The notes beneath the pieces are model-generated. The model was not told where the DNA came from. It saw only the letters and a list, made by a program, of their open reading frames with translations, and ran no database searches. DNA of 64,000 nt, taken from the NCBI RefSeq assembly GCF_009858335.1, contig NZ_VMSE01000001.1:2170001-2234000 (forward strand), in the 5' to 3' direction. Shown piece by piece: positions 37,100-44,781 of the stretch. Within the stretch, counting starts at the first letter, position 1. Each line of letters starts with the position of its first letter. The position numbers were made by a program, and so were the translations under genes. Origin of the DNA: Methylovorus glucosotrophus (GTDB taxonomy: Bacteria; Pseudomonadota; Gammaproteobacteria; Burkholderiales; Methylophilaceae).

Positions 37100-37120
37100 T
37101 TTTAGCTCCTTTGTGTGAAT

Positions 37121-37152
37121 GCCCGTAGAAGGCTTTCGTTCCTTCTACGGGC
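37121..37152 (-). terminator. Strong hairpin between fliC and flaG
   Basis: GCCCGTAGAAGG (37121-37132) and CCTTCTACGGGC (37141-37152) form a perfect 12-pair stem around an eight-base loop, 30 bases after the fliC stop. No T-run follows on the minus strand, so it may stabilise the 3' end of an abundant fliC mRNA or stop it with Rho rather than act as a classical intrinsic terminator. Confidence 0.75.
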
Positions 37153-37182
37153 GATTCATCCCATCTAGCCTTCGCTTACGTC

Positions 37183-37983
37183 TTAGCCTCTCAGGAGGGT
37201 CAGCACGTTTTGCGGTACGGTGTTAGCCTGGGCCAACATCGCGGTACCTGCCTGTTGCAGAATCTGCGTACGGGTCAGGTTGGCGGTTTCTGCCGCAAAG
37301 TCTGCATCCATGATCCGTGACTTGGCTGCCGACTGGTTTTCAACCGATACTTGCAAGGCGCTGATCACAGACTCAAAGCGGTTTTGCACAGCACCCAGCG
37401 TAGCGCGGTTGGTATTGGCAGTGTTCAGGGCCGTATCAATCGCAGACAGTGCAGTGTTGGCAGCCGTGTCAGTCAGGATGTTGCCTGAGATCGAAGATGC
37501 TGCTACTGCGCTAACGGTGATGGTTTGACCACTATCTGCACCCACCTGGAAGGTCATGCTGGTAGAACCGAACACAGCGATACCGTTAAACTTGGTGTCA
37601 GTGCCCAGACGTGTGATTTCACTAGCCAGTTGCTGGAATTCAGCATCCAGGTTAGAACGGTCACCAGTACCGTTGGTGGCGTTGGCAGATTGCACAGCCA
37701 GTTCACGCATACGTTGCAGTGCATCGGTTACTTTACCCAGCGCGCCTTCAGAAGTTTGTGCGAAAGAGATCGCATCGTTAGCGTTACGGATCGCAACCGT
37801 TTGACCGCGAACCTGGGAGTCCATACGCGTTGCGATGGACATACCAGCAGCGTCATCCTTAGCGCTGTTTACGCGCAGACCAGAAGACAAACGTTGCAGC
37901 GAAGTATTCAGGCTCGACTGAGAAGACGACAGGTTACGTTGAGCATTCAGCGAGGCGATGTTGGTGTTAATTACAGCAGCCAT
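37183..37983 (-). CDS. fliC: Flagellin
   Basis: Filament protein of 266 residues. The N-terminal D0/D1 part begins with VINTNIASLNAQRNLSSSQ and contains SSGLRVNSAKDDAAGMSIAT (about 33-52); the C-terminal D1/D0 part has SRIMDADFAAETANLTRTQI and ends with the QANTVPQNVLTLLRG pattern. Only about 40-50 residues separate the conserved ends, so the outer D2/D3 domains are nearly absent: a minimal flagellin. An AAAGGAG ribosome-binding site and one or two sigma-28 sites precede it. The codons are regular, consistent with high expression. Confidence 0.98.
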   Translation of the reverse strand: MAAVINTNIASLNAQRNLSSSQSSLNTSLQRLSSGLRVNSAKDDAAGMSIATRMDSQVRGQTVAIRNANDAISFAQTSEGALGKVTDALQRMRELAVQSANATNGTGDRSNLDAEFQQLASEITRLGTDTKFNGIAVFGSTSMTFQVGADSGQTITVSAVAASSISGNILTDTAANTALSAIDTALNTANTNRATLGAVQNRFESVISALQVSVENQSAAKSRIMDADFAAETANLTRTQILQQAGTAMLAQANTVPQNVLTLLRG

Positions 37984-38062
37984 GGTAATTCTCCTTTGTT
38001 AATTGATTCAAACACTTACTTTGCATTTCAGCATTGCGTTCATCGCGCCGCTGTTAAATTGT

Positions 38063-38089
38063 TTATCGGTTACTTTTAGTGAAAATTTA
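38063..38089 (-). promoter_or_regulatory. Sigma-28 promoter of fliC (proximal)
   Basis: On the minus strand TAAATTTT (38082-38089), an 11-base spacer (38071-38081) and ACCGATAA (38063-38070) match the FliA consensus in 14 of 16 positions. The -10 lies about 80 bases before the fliC start, giving a leader of ordinary length. Confidence 0.9.
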
Positions 38090-38144
38090 GCGGGGTTGGC
38101 TATTTAAATTTTCAAGCATTCCGAATCAAGCAATCTTGTGTTTG

Positions 38145-38171
38145 ATGACGGCCGTAATTAACAAATCTTTA
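38145..38171 (-). promoter_or_regulatory. Possible second (distal) sigma-28 site before fliC
   Basis: TAAAGATT (38164-38171), 11 bases (38153-38163) and GCCGTCAT (38145-38152) on the minus strand match the FliA consensus in 12 of 16 positions with the exact spacer. It lies 82 bases upstream of the proximal site, in an A/T-rich stretch where chance matches are more likely. Its -10 deviates in the same way as that of the flgK promoter (GCCGTC). Confidence 0.45.
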
Positions 38172-38222
38172 AACCTTTCTCATATATTTTTATTAAGAAC
38201 TATAAAAATCAATTACTTAAAC

Positions 38223-39023
38223 TTATGCACGCTGAGCCGAAACTCGCGTGGTCAACTGCTTTGCTGCCTTGTTTAGCTTGGTTTGATCCCATGGCTCATT
38301 GACGATTTTCTGAAAATTCCGCACTTCATGCAGGACTTGATCGTCGCTTTGGATCACTTCGGTGAGACTATCCAGTGTCAAATTGAGCAAACGGATGAAC
38401 GCTTTCTGCTTGCCGTACTCATCTTCGGTCACCATGCTGATGCGATAACTGAGCTCATTGACCTCGCGCATGACCTTTTGCATGGCCCGGTAAGATTGTG
38501 TTGTCTTCACCTGTTCAGCCAGCTGACGTGACTTCATGGCCAGCTCGGATTCGTTCTGCAACAATGCAGGCAAAGTATGTGCCAACATCTTGGCAAGCTG
38601 ATCCTGCCAGGGTCGGCCATCATCTGCGGCATTGCTTAAATCACCAAAGGCGGCAAACCGGGACCGTTGCGACTGGATGGCCACCGAGGCCTTCACCAGC
38701 TTGAAAATCCCGTCCAGCAATGCATCCCAGTCTTCATTCTCAATGGCATAGGCCAGCTTCATCCCCGCTTCATTGGAGTTTTTCGCCAGCTGGCGGGCCA
38801 CTTTCTGAAAGCGCTGCTCCAGCATGCTGGGAGCGGCAGGCGTCGGGCTGCCCTGTTGTGGGGCGCTCGTCGGCGCGGCGGCCTGTTGTCCAGTCAATTC
38901 CAGATACAAGGCCTGATAGGCTTCAGGCGTAGGCGCAATATCACGCGCCTCCAGTCGTGCCAGGATTTCCTGGCCGAGCAAGGCGGGTTTCTGCTGATAG
39001 ATATGGAGAGTAGGGTCTGCCAT
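38223..39023 (-). CDS. Uncharacterised helical protein upstream of fliC
   Basis: The 266-residue protein starts at the ATG at 39023, which has an AAAGGAG ribosome-binding site; the upstream frame extension lacks one. No signal peptide or membrane segment is seen. An N-terminal segment with IAPTPEAYQALYLELTGQ (about 28-45) is followed by a Pro/Ala/Gln linker (about 47-65) and long charged helices to the end, such as ALLQNESELAMKSRQLAEQV and IQSDDQVLHEVRNFQKIV. The N-terminal PTP-Y pattern and the helical body recall the regulatory part of some proteobacterial diguanylate cyclases, but no GGDEF motif is present here or in the 240 bases downstream. The function is unknown; its place beside fliC suggests a flagellar or signalling role. 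Confidence 0.75.
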   Translation of the reverse strand: MADPTLHIYQQKPALLGQEILARLEARDIAPTPEAYQALYLELTGQQAAAPTSAPQQGSPTPAAPSMLEQRFQKVARQLAKNSNEAGMKLAYAIENEDWDALLDGIFKLVKASVAIQSQRSRFAAFGDLSNAADDGRPWQDQLAKMLAHTLPALLQNESELAMKSRQLAEQVKTTQSYRAMQKVMREVNELSYRISMVTEDEYGKQKAFIRLLNLTLDSLTEVIQSDDQVLHEVRNFQKIVNEPWDQTKLNKAAKQLTTRVSAQRA

Positions 39024-39065
39024 GGCTGCATCTCCTTTGCCGCTCGGGCAAAGGCTCCGTCTATA

Positions 39066-39091
39066 GTTTGATTCCGCCATGCTAATCAAAC
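39066..39091. promoter_or_regulatory. Inverted repeat GTTTGATT-N10-AATCAAAC
   Basis: Perfect eight-base arms at 39066-39073 and 39084-39091 with a ten-base spacer, 43-68 bases before the start of the gene at 38223-39023. Its size and place suit a dimeric regulator's operator. The 139-base region up to the next gene holds no other clear feature. Confidence 0.5.
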
Positions 39092-39228
39092 AGACGACAA
39101 TGCAAACAGCCTAACAGGGAGGTAAAAACCGCTTAAATCGGCAAAACCCACGGCTGAGCTTTGCCAGAGTAGGGTCAGACCAGAGACGTGGACTCACATC
39201 TGCGCTGTCTCCAGGCAGCGACAGCCGC

Positions 39229-39873
39229 CTAATCGACCAGATTGTTTTTTATCGCGTAGTGCGTGAGTTCAGCGTTGTGCTTCAGCTGCATTTTTTCCAG
39301 TAGCCGGGTGCGGTACATGCTCACGGTTTTGACGGATAGCGACAGCCGCAGGGCAATCTCGCCCACCGTCAGGCCGGAGGCAATCAGCGTCAGCGTCTGG
39401 AATTCGCGGTCGGACAGCGATTCATGCAAGGGCTTTTCAGTGTCCATCACCTGATTGGCCAGGGCATCCGCCACTTCCGGCGTAATGTATTTCTTGCCCT
39501 TGGCGATCACCCGGATCGCATTCACCAGCTCGGAAGAGGCACCCTGCTTGCCCAGATAGCCAGCCGCGCCGGCCTTGAGCGAGCGGATGGCGTATTGATC
39601 CTCACGATGCATGGACAGCATGAGGATGGCAATCTTGGTGTTTTCCTTTTTGATATAGCGCAGCGCATCGATACCACTGCGGTCCGGCAATGAAATATCC
39701 AGCAGAAGCACATCGGCCTCAAGTTTGCAGGCGTAGTGGATGGCCTCGCTGGCATTTTGCGCCTCGGCGATGACTTCGATATCCTCGGTTTCCGACAATA
39801 TCTGCTTCAGCCCTTCGCGAAGAATCGCATGATCATCGGCGATGATGACCTTTATTTTTTTATCTGCAGGCAT
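39229..39873 (-). CDS. NarL/FixJ-type response regulator (pair A)
   Basis: Response regulator of 214 residues from the ATG at 39873; a TTG at 39912 would add 13 residues but the shorter form fits the family. The receiver domain has Asp12-Asp13 in IADDHAILREG, phosphoacceptor Asp59 (LLLDIS) and Lys109 (YLGKQ). The C-terminal LuxR-type helix-turn-helix is at about 145-205 (LSDREFQTLTLIASGLTVGEIALRL). It lies 41 bases after the histidine kinase gene and should be its partner. Targets are unknown; fliC and mxa genes are neighbours. Confidence 0.93.
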   Translation of the reverse strand: MPADKKIKVIIADDHAILREGLKQILSETEDIEVIAEAQNASEAIHYACKLEADVLLLDISLPDRSGIDALRYIKKENTKIAILMLSMHREDQYAIRSLKAGAAGYLGKQGASSELVNAIRVIAKGKKYITPEVADALANQVMDTEKPLHESLSDREFQTLTLIASGLTVGEIALRLSLSVKTVSMYRTRLLEKMQLKHNAELTHYAIKNNLVD

Positions 39874-39914
39874 ATAAATGCTTGTCCCCGTATCACCTTC
39901 GTTATGTCGCAATC

Positions 39915-41363
39915 TTACTTGAGACTGCGTGGAATTTTAACCTGCACCGCTGTACCCCCACGTACACGTTTTTCGACTTCAAGACTGCCATCCAGCGCAG
40001 CGACGCGCTCCCGCATGCCCCGCAGACCAAAAGAGTTGGCTTTATGCTGGTCCTGCATGCGGATGCCCTGGCCGTCATCGACGATACGCAGCATGATATC
40101 GCGGTCTTCCACCAGAAGCTCAACTTCCACCTGCCTGGCCCTGGCATGCTTGGCGATATTGGACATCGCCTCCTGGCAGATGCGGAATAGCGTGATCGCC
40201 TCATCGGCACTGACAGCAAGCTCGGTCTGCGAGCTGTAAAACCGGCATGGCAAGGAAAACTGCTTTTCAAATTGCCCGCATTGCCACTCCAGCGCCGCGA
40301 CTATTCCCAGCTCCAGCACATCCGGCCGCAAGTCACTGGCAATGCGATGCACGATATCAAAGGTGCGATCGACAATGCTTTCCAGATTGAGTGCCTTCTC
40401 CACCAGCTTGGGTTCGTCGGGATTGATACGCTTGATAATGGAGGTAAGGCCGATCTTGATCGCGGTCAGGTTGCCGCCGAGATCATCATGTATCTCGCGC
40501 GCAATGCGCCGACGCTCCTGCTCTTTCACCTGTGTCAGGTGGGCAGACAGCTCCGCCATGCGCTGGCGTGAACGTTCAATCTCGAGTTTTTCGTTTTTGC
40601 TCTGCGTGATGTTGGTAATGATGCCGCCCCACTGCACCTCGCCATTGTGCAGCTTGATGGGGCTGCCGCGCAGGTTGATCCACTTGGTATCCTGCCAGGC
40701 CTTGATCCAGATGCGGCCTTCCCAGTTCAATACTTTCATTTCATTGGCCGAGGTCAGCAAGGCTTCACGGAACGATGGCCGGTCTTCTTCTGCCATCAGC
40801 CGGTAAAACTGCGACGGCGTCTTGGTCAGCTCGGCTTCGGTAATGCCCAGCACGGCATAACAGGCCTCGCTCAGATAGATAAAGCCCAGCCGACCAGGCC
40901 CCAGCAATCTGAACTGGAATACCAGACCCGGCGTGTTGGCCACAATCGCCTGAAAGCGCGACTCGCTGTCATCCAGCGCCTGCATGGCAGAGCGGCTGAC
41001 GCTGTTTTTCATGACCAGCATCCAGGACCGCCCTTCGGCCTCAAAAAAGCTCACTTTTGTGCTGTCGCCTGCACGCCGCCCTTTTTCGCCATCGGCCTTG
41101 GGTAATAACAGCGTCGTCAACGGTGCGCCGGATGGTTGTTTCACACACTGGGCCTGCCATTGCACAAGCTCGGTCTCGGGCATTCCGAGCACCGCATGCA
41201 ATGGCATCGCATGCAATTGCGTCAGCGTGCATTGATGACTGACCAGCGCCTGGCTGCTGACGCAGGCCAGTTGCATGTTGTTGGCATCCACCAGATACGC
41301 TTCATCCGACATGCCTGACATCAGTGCAGAAAAAAATGGATTGGCTATCGTTGCCTCTAGCAA
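39915..41363 (-). CDS. Soluble PAS-domain histidine kinase, HisKA_3 type (pair A)
   Basis: The 482-residue kinase starts at TTG (41363), supported by AGGTGA six bases upstream. No membrane segment is seen, so it should be cytoplasmic. Two PAS-like regions occupy about 10-125 and 132-255; the second ends with the PAC-type GGIITNITQSKNEK. The HisKA_3 dimerisation domain has RRRIAREIHDDLGGNLTAIK with His292, and an HATPase_c domain follows (FRICQEAMSNIAKHARA near 392-408, DDGQGI, FGLRGMRERV). PAS domains suggest redox or small-molecule sensing, which cannot be specified. Confidence 0.92.
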   Translation of the reverse strand: MLEATIANPFFSALMSGMSDEAYLVDANNMQLACVSSQALVSHQCTLTQLHAMPLHAVLGMPETELVQWQAQCVKQPSGAPLTTLLLPKADGEKGRRAGDSTKVSFFEAEGRSWMLVMKNSVSRSAMQALDDSESRFQAIVANTPGLVFQFRLLGPGRLGFIYLSEACYAVLGITEAELTKTPSQFYRLMAEEDRPSFREALLTSANEMKVLNWEGRIWIKAWQDTKWINLRGSPIKLHNGEVQWGGIITNITQSKNEKLEIERSRQRMAELSAHLTQVKEQERRRIAREIHDDLGGNLTAIKIGLTSIIKRINPDEPKLVEKALNLESIVDRTFDIVHRIASDLRPDVLELGIVAALEWQCGQFEKQFSLPCRFYSSQTELAVSADEAITLFRICQEAMSNIAKHARARQVEVELLVEDRDIMLRIVDDGQGIRMQDQHKANSFGLRGMRERVAALDGSLEVEKRVRGGTAVQVKIPRSLK

Positions 41364-41515
41364 GACATCACCTGTTGTTCATGGATAAGTTTTTATGGAG
41401 ATCAAGCCGCTTGCAGGCAGTCAGCACAAGGCGTGCAAGCGATTTTAAGATAATCGCATCCACATAATTTCACAAGCGTTAATTGCGGGGAGGATCAGAC
41501 CGGCCGATAACCGGC

Positions 41516-41549
41516 AAAAAAAAACCAGACCTGGAGAGCAAGTCTGGTT
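41516..41549 (-). terminator. Intrinsic terminator after the mxa operon
   Basis: On the minus strand AACCAGAC (41542-41549), an 11-base loop and GTCTGGTT (41523-41530) form an eight-pair stem that runs into a T-run at 41516-41524. It lies about 155 bases after the mxaD stop and backs up the nearer hairpin. Confidence 0.85.
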
Positions 41550-41675
41550 GAATTTCTATGGAGTATGCCTGAACATTGTGCGACACGCGAACCGTCATTC
41601 CTGACATTTCAATTGCACTAGAGCATGTGTTGCATACTAAAGGTCGCCGTCTGTTGCCACTACACTGGGACTCCC

Positions 41676-41700
41676 GAAAAACCTCGGGAATTTTTCCCGA
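41676..41700 (-). terminator. Terminator-like palindrome next to the mxaD stop
   Basis: Read on the minus strand, TCGGGAA (41694-41700), AAA, TTCCCGA (41684-41690), then GG and five T give a seven-pair stem with a short T-tract. It begins three bases after the mxaD stop codon. An alternative stem with TCGGGA further along is possible. The same TCGGGAA-N3-TTCCCGA palindrome recurs at 55924-55940. Confidence 0.7.
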
Positions 41701-41703
41701 AAG

Positions 41704-42234
41704 TTACTTGCCGCTTTCCACCAGCTGCTTCAGATTATCCAGGCCTTGACGGAAATAGGCCTTCACGCCTTCCACTGCCGTGGCATCATCCTGCCCGGCT
41801 GGCGGCTCATTGCCGGTAAAAGCACGGTAGAAACGGGCCTTCCAGGTCACTACGGTCTTGCCGTCCTTGCCTGCAGTGACTTCCAGACGGCCATTCAGCG
41901 AGCTGACCGGCAAGGCCTTGATATCCATGTCACGGCCCATGCGGTAGGCATAGCGCATCTCGGCATCCGAGTAATCATCCAGTTCTTCTTCCAGCACACC
42001 GCCGCTCTTGAATGTCAGCGTACGCTTGGCGCCATTGCCATTGCCGCCTTCAGCCGCCACTTTTTCCACGGCAGGTTGCCAGCTGGCAATCGCACCGAAG
42101 TCCTTGATCTTGGCCCAGACAGCAGCGGGTGCCGCATTGATCTCTACAGTTTCCTCGGCTTTCTGCGGGGTGGGGCCATGCGCCCACGCCGCCAGGGGTA
42201 ATGCCAATAACAGTGCTGCAATCCATGATTTCAT
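41704..42234 (-). CDS. mxaD: Methanol oxidation periplasmic protein MxaD
   Basis: MxaD is a periplasmic SRPBCC-fold protein that aids interaction between methanol dehydrogenase and cytochrome cL. From the ATG at 42234 (AAGGAAA ribosome-binding site) it has 176 residues, with a signal peptide MKSWIAALLLALPLAAWAHG and a mature domain starting KAEETVEINAAPAAVWAKIK, the typical first strand and helix of the fold. A longer reading from 42342 lacks a sensible N-terminus. Its start overlaps the mxaL stop by ATGA. It is last gene of the mxa operon. Confidence 0.94.
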   Translation of the reverse strand: MKSWIAALLLALPLAAWAHGPTPQKAEETVEINAAPAAVWAKIKDFGAIASWQPAVEKVAAEGGNGNGAKRTLTFKSGGVLEEELDDYSDAEMRYAYRMGRDMDIKALPVSSLNGRLEVTAGKDGKTVVTWKARFYRAFTGNEPPAGQDDATAVEGVKAYFRQGLDNLKQLVESGK

Positions 42235-43208
42235 GGTTTTCCTTTCTTGAACAATGATGAAATAAAAGCGGGGAAATACGAGGCCAGCAGCAGGAGCAAG
42301 GCCAGCCCGGCAAATACGGGGCGGATATCGCTGGCAACCCACTGCCGGTGCAAGGTGTTCTGACGCAAGGCATCGGCCAGTTGGGCCTTGTCCTGCAAAT
42401 GCAGATAATGCAGACCGGTTATCTTGGCGAGTTCCTGCAGGCCTTTTTCATCCAGGGCCGACATATGCTCGGTATACGAGCCTTCGGGATGTGCGCCATG
42501 CGGCGCATTGCGTCCATGGTAGCCTTCCATTTCCAGCACGGACTGCACGTGGGACATGCCGAAGGTGGCAAATTGCATGGCATCTTCCGGCAGCCAGTAG
42601 CCGGTAATGTTGTCGTTTTCATCGAGCTTGGGGATGGCTTGCCGTTGCAGCCCGCCGACCCCGGCAATGATGCCGCCTACTTCGCCCGGTTTGCCATCAA
42701 ACACCGGCATGTACCGCGGATTGGCAGGCGGTGCCTGCTGACCATCGGTCAGAAACACCAGGGTATCGAGCTTGAGCTTGCGGGTTTCTTCAATACCGCG
42801 ATACAGGCCATGCGTGATGAAGGAATCCGCCGCCCAGGCCATGCGCCAGTCCAGCCGCTCCACGGCTTCATCCAGCACACTGAAATGGGCACAGACTTCC
42901 ATGGGCTTGAACAGCATGGAAACGTCGCGCTCGGTAAACATGCCGATGCTCACCAGCGAGCCACAGGGTAGATGACGCAAGGCATCGCGCACCGCTTGTC
43001 GGGCGAATGCCAGGCGTGCCACACCACCGGGGCCACCATCGCGCACATTCATGCTCTGAGTAATATCGATGACAAAGCCCACCGAGTACACCTTGCGCGG
43101 CAAGGGCAGCTCCAGATGCAGAAACACCGGCAACATCAGGATACAGGCCGCCAGCAGCAGCGCCCGCCCCGGCGCCCGGGCAATACGCAAACGCCAGCCT
43201 TGCTTCAC
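42231..43208 (-). CDS. mxaL: MxaL, von Willebrand A domain protein for methanol dehydrogenase maturation
   Basis: Membrane-anchored VWA protein of 325 residues, starting at GTG (43208) that overlaps the mxaK stop as GTGA. One N-terminal helix lies at about 14-33 (RALLLAACILMLPVFLHL). The metal-binding MIDAS motif reads DITQS at residues 48-52, a variant of DxSxS, and a second helix precedes the C-terminus (about 295-318). MxaA, MxaK and MxaL are known to be needed for calcium insertion into methanol dehydrogenase; the assignment uses this conserved order. Confidence 0.92.
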   Translation of the reverse strand: MKQGWRLRIARAPGRALLLAACILMLPVFLHLELPLPRKVYSVGFVIDITQSMNVRDGGPGGVARLAFARQAVRDALRHLPCGSLVSIGMFTERDVSMLFKPMEVCAHFSVLDEAVERLDWRMAWAADSFITHGLYRGIEETRKLKLDTLVFLTDGQQAPPANPRYMPVFDGKPGEVGGIIAGVGGLQRQAIPKLDENDNITGYWLPEDAMQFATFGMSHVQSVLEMEGYHGRNAPHGAHPEGSYTEHMSALDEKGLQELAKITGLHYLHLQDKAQLADALRQNTLHRQWVASDIRPVFAGLALLLLLASYFPAFISSLFKKGKP

Positions 43209-43792
43209 GGCATGCCCTTGGGGAAACCTGGGATCGTCGGCCAGGCACGCTCGGTGGTGGTCTTCAGCTCGGTTTCTTCCTGTGATTGCTCATTGCGGAT
43301 GCCGGGTGTCAGATCCGGGCTGGCACGCTGCGCCAGCTCCATGTTGTGACGGGCATCCCATAGCTGCGGGTCATGGCGCAGGGCATCGCGATAAGCATCT
43401 TTGGCCATCGCCAGCAAGGGAGCGGCCTGGTTGTAGGCCAGCGCGCCCTCTTCAGTCAACGCGCCCAGCGCCGTCGACAGATAGGTATTGCCCATATTGT
43501 ATTTGGCGCGCGCAAGCAAGGCCGGGGGCAGGCGCTGCTCCAGCCGACCATAGATTTCCAGCGCATGCGTACTATCACCACGTCGCGTCAGCTGCCAGGC
43601 TTGCAGCAGCTGCCCTTCGGGGGTCTGGCTTAGCCATGGCGCGTGCTTCTCTATCGGCTCCTTGGGGTTAGCCAGTACCTGATTCACCTGGCTGGCCTGC
43701 AACCATTGCCAGCCCTGCCAGGTGGTAAGCCCCAGACCGGCGGCGAGCAGGCTCCAGGCCAGGGTCTCGCGCCACAAGATCATGCGTGCCAT
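43205..43792 (-). CDS. mxaK: MxaK, membrane-anchored methanol dehydrogenase maturation protein
   Basis: From the ATG at 43792 (GGAG nine bases upstream) the protein has 195 residues. One N-terminal membrane helix lies at about 10-28 (TLAWSLLAAGLGLTTWQGW). A TPR-like helical periplasmic domain follows, with ARAKYNMGNTYLSTALGALT and YRDALRHDPQLWDARHNMEL. TPR proteins beside VWA proteins are also typical of BatA-BatB-type modules. It overlaps mxaC by 13 bases and mxaL by 4. A longer frame from 43858 would start inside mxaC. Confidence 0.9.
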   Translation of the reverse strand: MARMILWRETLAWSLLAAGLGLTTWQGWQWLQASQVNQVLANPKEPIEKHAPWLSQTPEGQLLQAWQLTRRGDSTHALEIYGRLEQRLPPALLARAKYNMGNTYLSTALGALTEEGALAYNQAAPLLAMAKDAYRDALRHDPQLWDARHNMELAQRASPDLTPGIRNEQSQEETELKTTTERAWPTIPGFPKGMP

Positions 43793-44781
43793 TGCGATAT
43801 CTCCATTCGTTTTGCGCCATACAGCAGCACCAGCAACAGCAGGGCTGCGGCATAGCAAATCCCTGCCAGATCGCGGCGTGGCTGTTTTTCAAAGTAATGC
43901 GAAGGCAGGTTGTGCATCTTGCCTACATCGCGCAATGCGGCTTCCAGCGCGCGCGGGTTTTCCGCCTCATAAGCCTGATAAGGCACGCCCAGGGTTTTGA
44001 AATATTCATGCAGGAAATACTCAGGGGCACTGGCGGCATCGTCACCTTCCCCCGGCTGCACAAAAATGCTGGGGGAATTGGTACCGCGGATATAAATCCA
44101 GGCAAGCGCTGCGTGCTCACTGGCAAACCAGCTGCGTATCCGATCCTGCGTCTGGCTGTCGATGTGGGCACCACCATCGGATACCAACAGGATCAGCCGG
44201 GCGCCTGTCACCGGCTTGCCCTTGAAGTAATCCAGCGCCATGCCAAGGCCCCGCGCCACGGCGGTAAAGCCCATACCCTGGGCTTCGGCACTATCCAGCG
44301 CCGCCTTGAGCGCGACCTGGTCATGCGTCAGTGGCAGCACAAACACCGGCGAGGTACTGAAAGTAATCAGGCCCACCAGATCCTGCTGGCGGCTCTCGAT
44401 AAATTTGGCGAGCACTTCGCGGGCGGCTTTGAGCTTGGAGGGATTCTGCACAGCGTCGGTCGACTGGATATATTTGCCGGCAAAGTCATCGTTCATGCTG
44501 GCACTGCGATCCAGCACCACCATGATATGGGCGCCATGCCCCACGCGCTCCACCTCGGACTGGCGCAGGTGCAAGCCCGCCATGCCCAGCACCAGCGCCA
44601 CCACACTCAGCATGCCAATGAGCCGCAAGGCCCATGACAAGATGCGCGACCAGCGGTCTTCCGGCATCAACAGCATGGCTGGATGGCGCAATACCGATTG
44701 ACCATGGCGCCACAGGGGCAACAGGCCTAGCACTAGCAGCCACAGAGCGGCTGGCGTATCAAACCCCAGGGCGTTGATCAC
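43780..44781 (-). CDS. mxaC: MxaC, von Willebrand A domain membrane protein
   Basis: BatA-like protein of 333 residues starting at GTG (44781), overlapping the mxaA stop as GTGA. Two N-terminal helices lie at about 10-24 and 52-70, then a VWA domain with a perfect MIDAS motif DRSAS at residues 91-95 and the later Asp-containing SDGGAHIDSQ; a C-terminal helix lies at about 308-324. MxaC is required for methanol dehydrogenase activity, probably as part of a MoxR-VWA chaperone assembly with MxaR, MxaS and MxaL. The last role is inferred from family knowledge. Confidence 0.93.
   Translation of the reverse strand: MINALGFDTPAALWLLVLGLLPLWRHGQSVLRHPAMLLMPEDRWSRILSWALRLIGMLSVVALVLGMAGLHLRQSEVERVGHGAHIMVVLDRSASMNDDFAGKYIQSTDAVQNPSKLKAAREVLAKFIESRQQDLVGLITFSTSPVFVLPLTHDQVALKAALDSAEAQGMGFTAVARGLGMALDYFKGKPVTGARLILLVSDGGAHIDSQTQDRIRSWFASEHAALAWIYIRGTNSPSIFVQPGEGDDAASAPEYFLHEYFKTLGVPYQAYEAENPRALEAALRDVGKMHNLPSHYFEKQPRRDLAGICYAAALLLLVLLYGAKRMEISQWHA

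Larger units (their letters stand above)
41364..41703. other. Intergenic region between mxaD and the PAS kinase
   Basis: This 340-base stretch has no convincing gene. It holds two hairpin terminators for the leftward mxa transcript (41676-41700 and 41516-41549) and an upstream region for the kinase gene with no clear promoter consensus. GCCGATAA at 41503-41510 looks like a sigma-28 -10 element but lacks a -35. Confidence 0.7.

Noticed and set aside
39080..39165. Possible sigma-28 site before the uncharacterised gene at 38223-39023
   Set aside because: A GCCGATTT element is present on the minus strand but the matching -35 position does not resemble TAAAGTTT.
41503..41510. GCCGATAA resembling a sigma-28 -10 element
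   Set aside because: No TAAA-type -35 lies 11 bases upstream and no flagellar gene follows.
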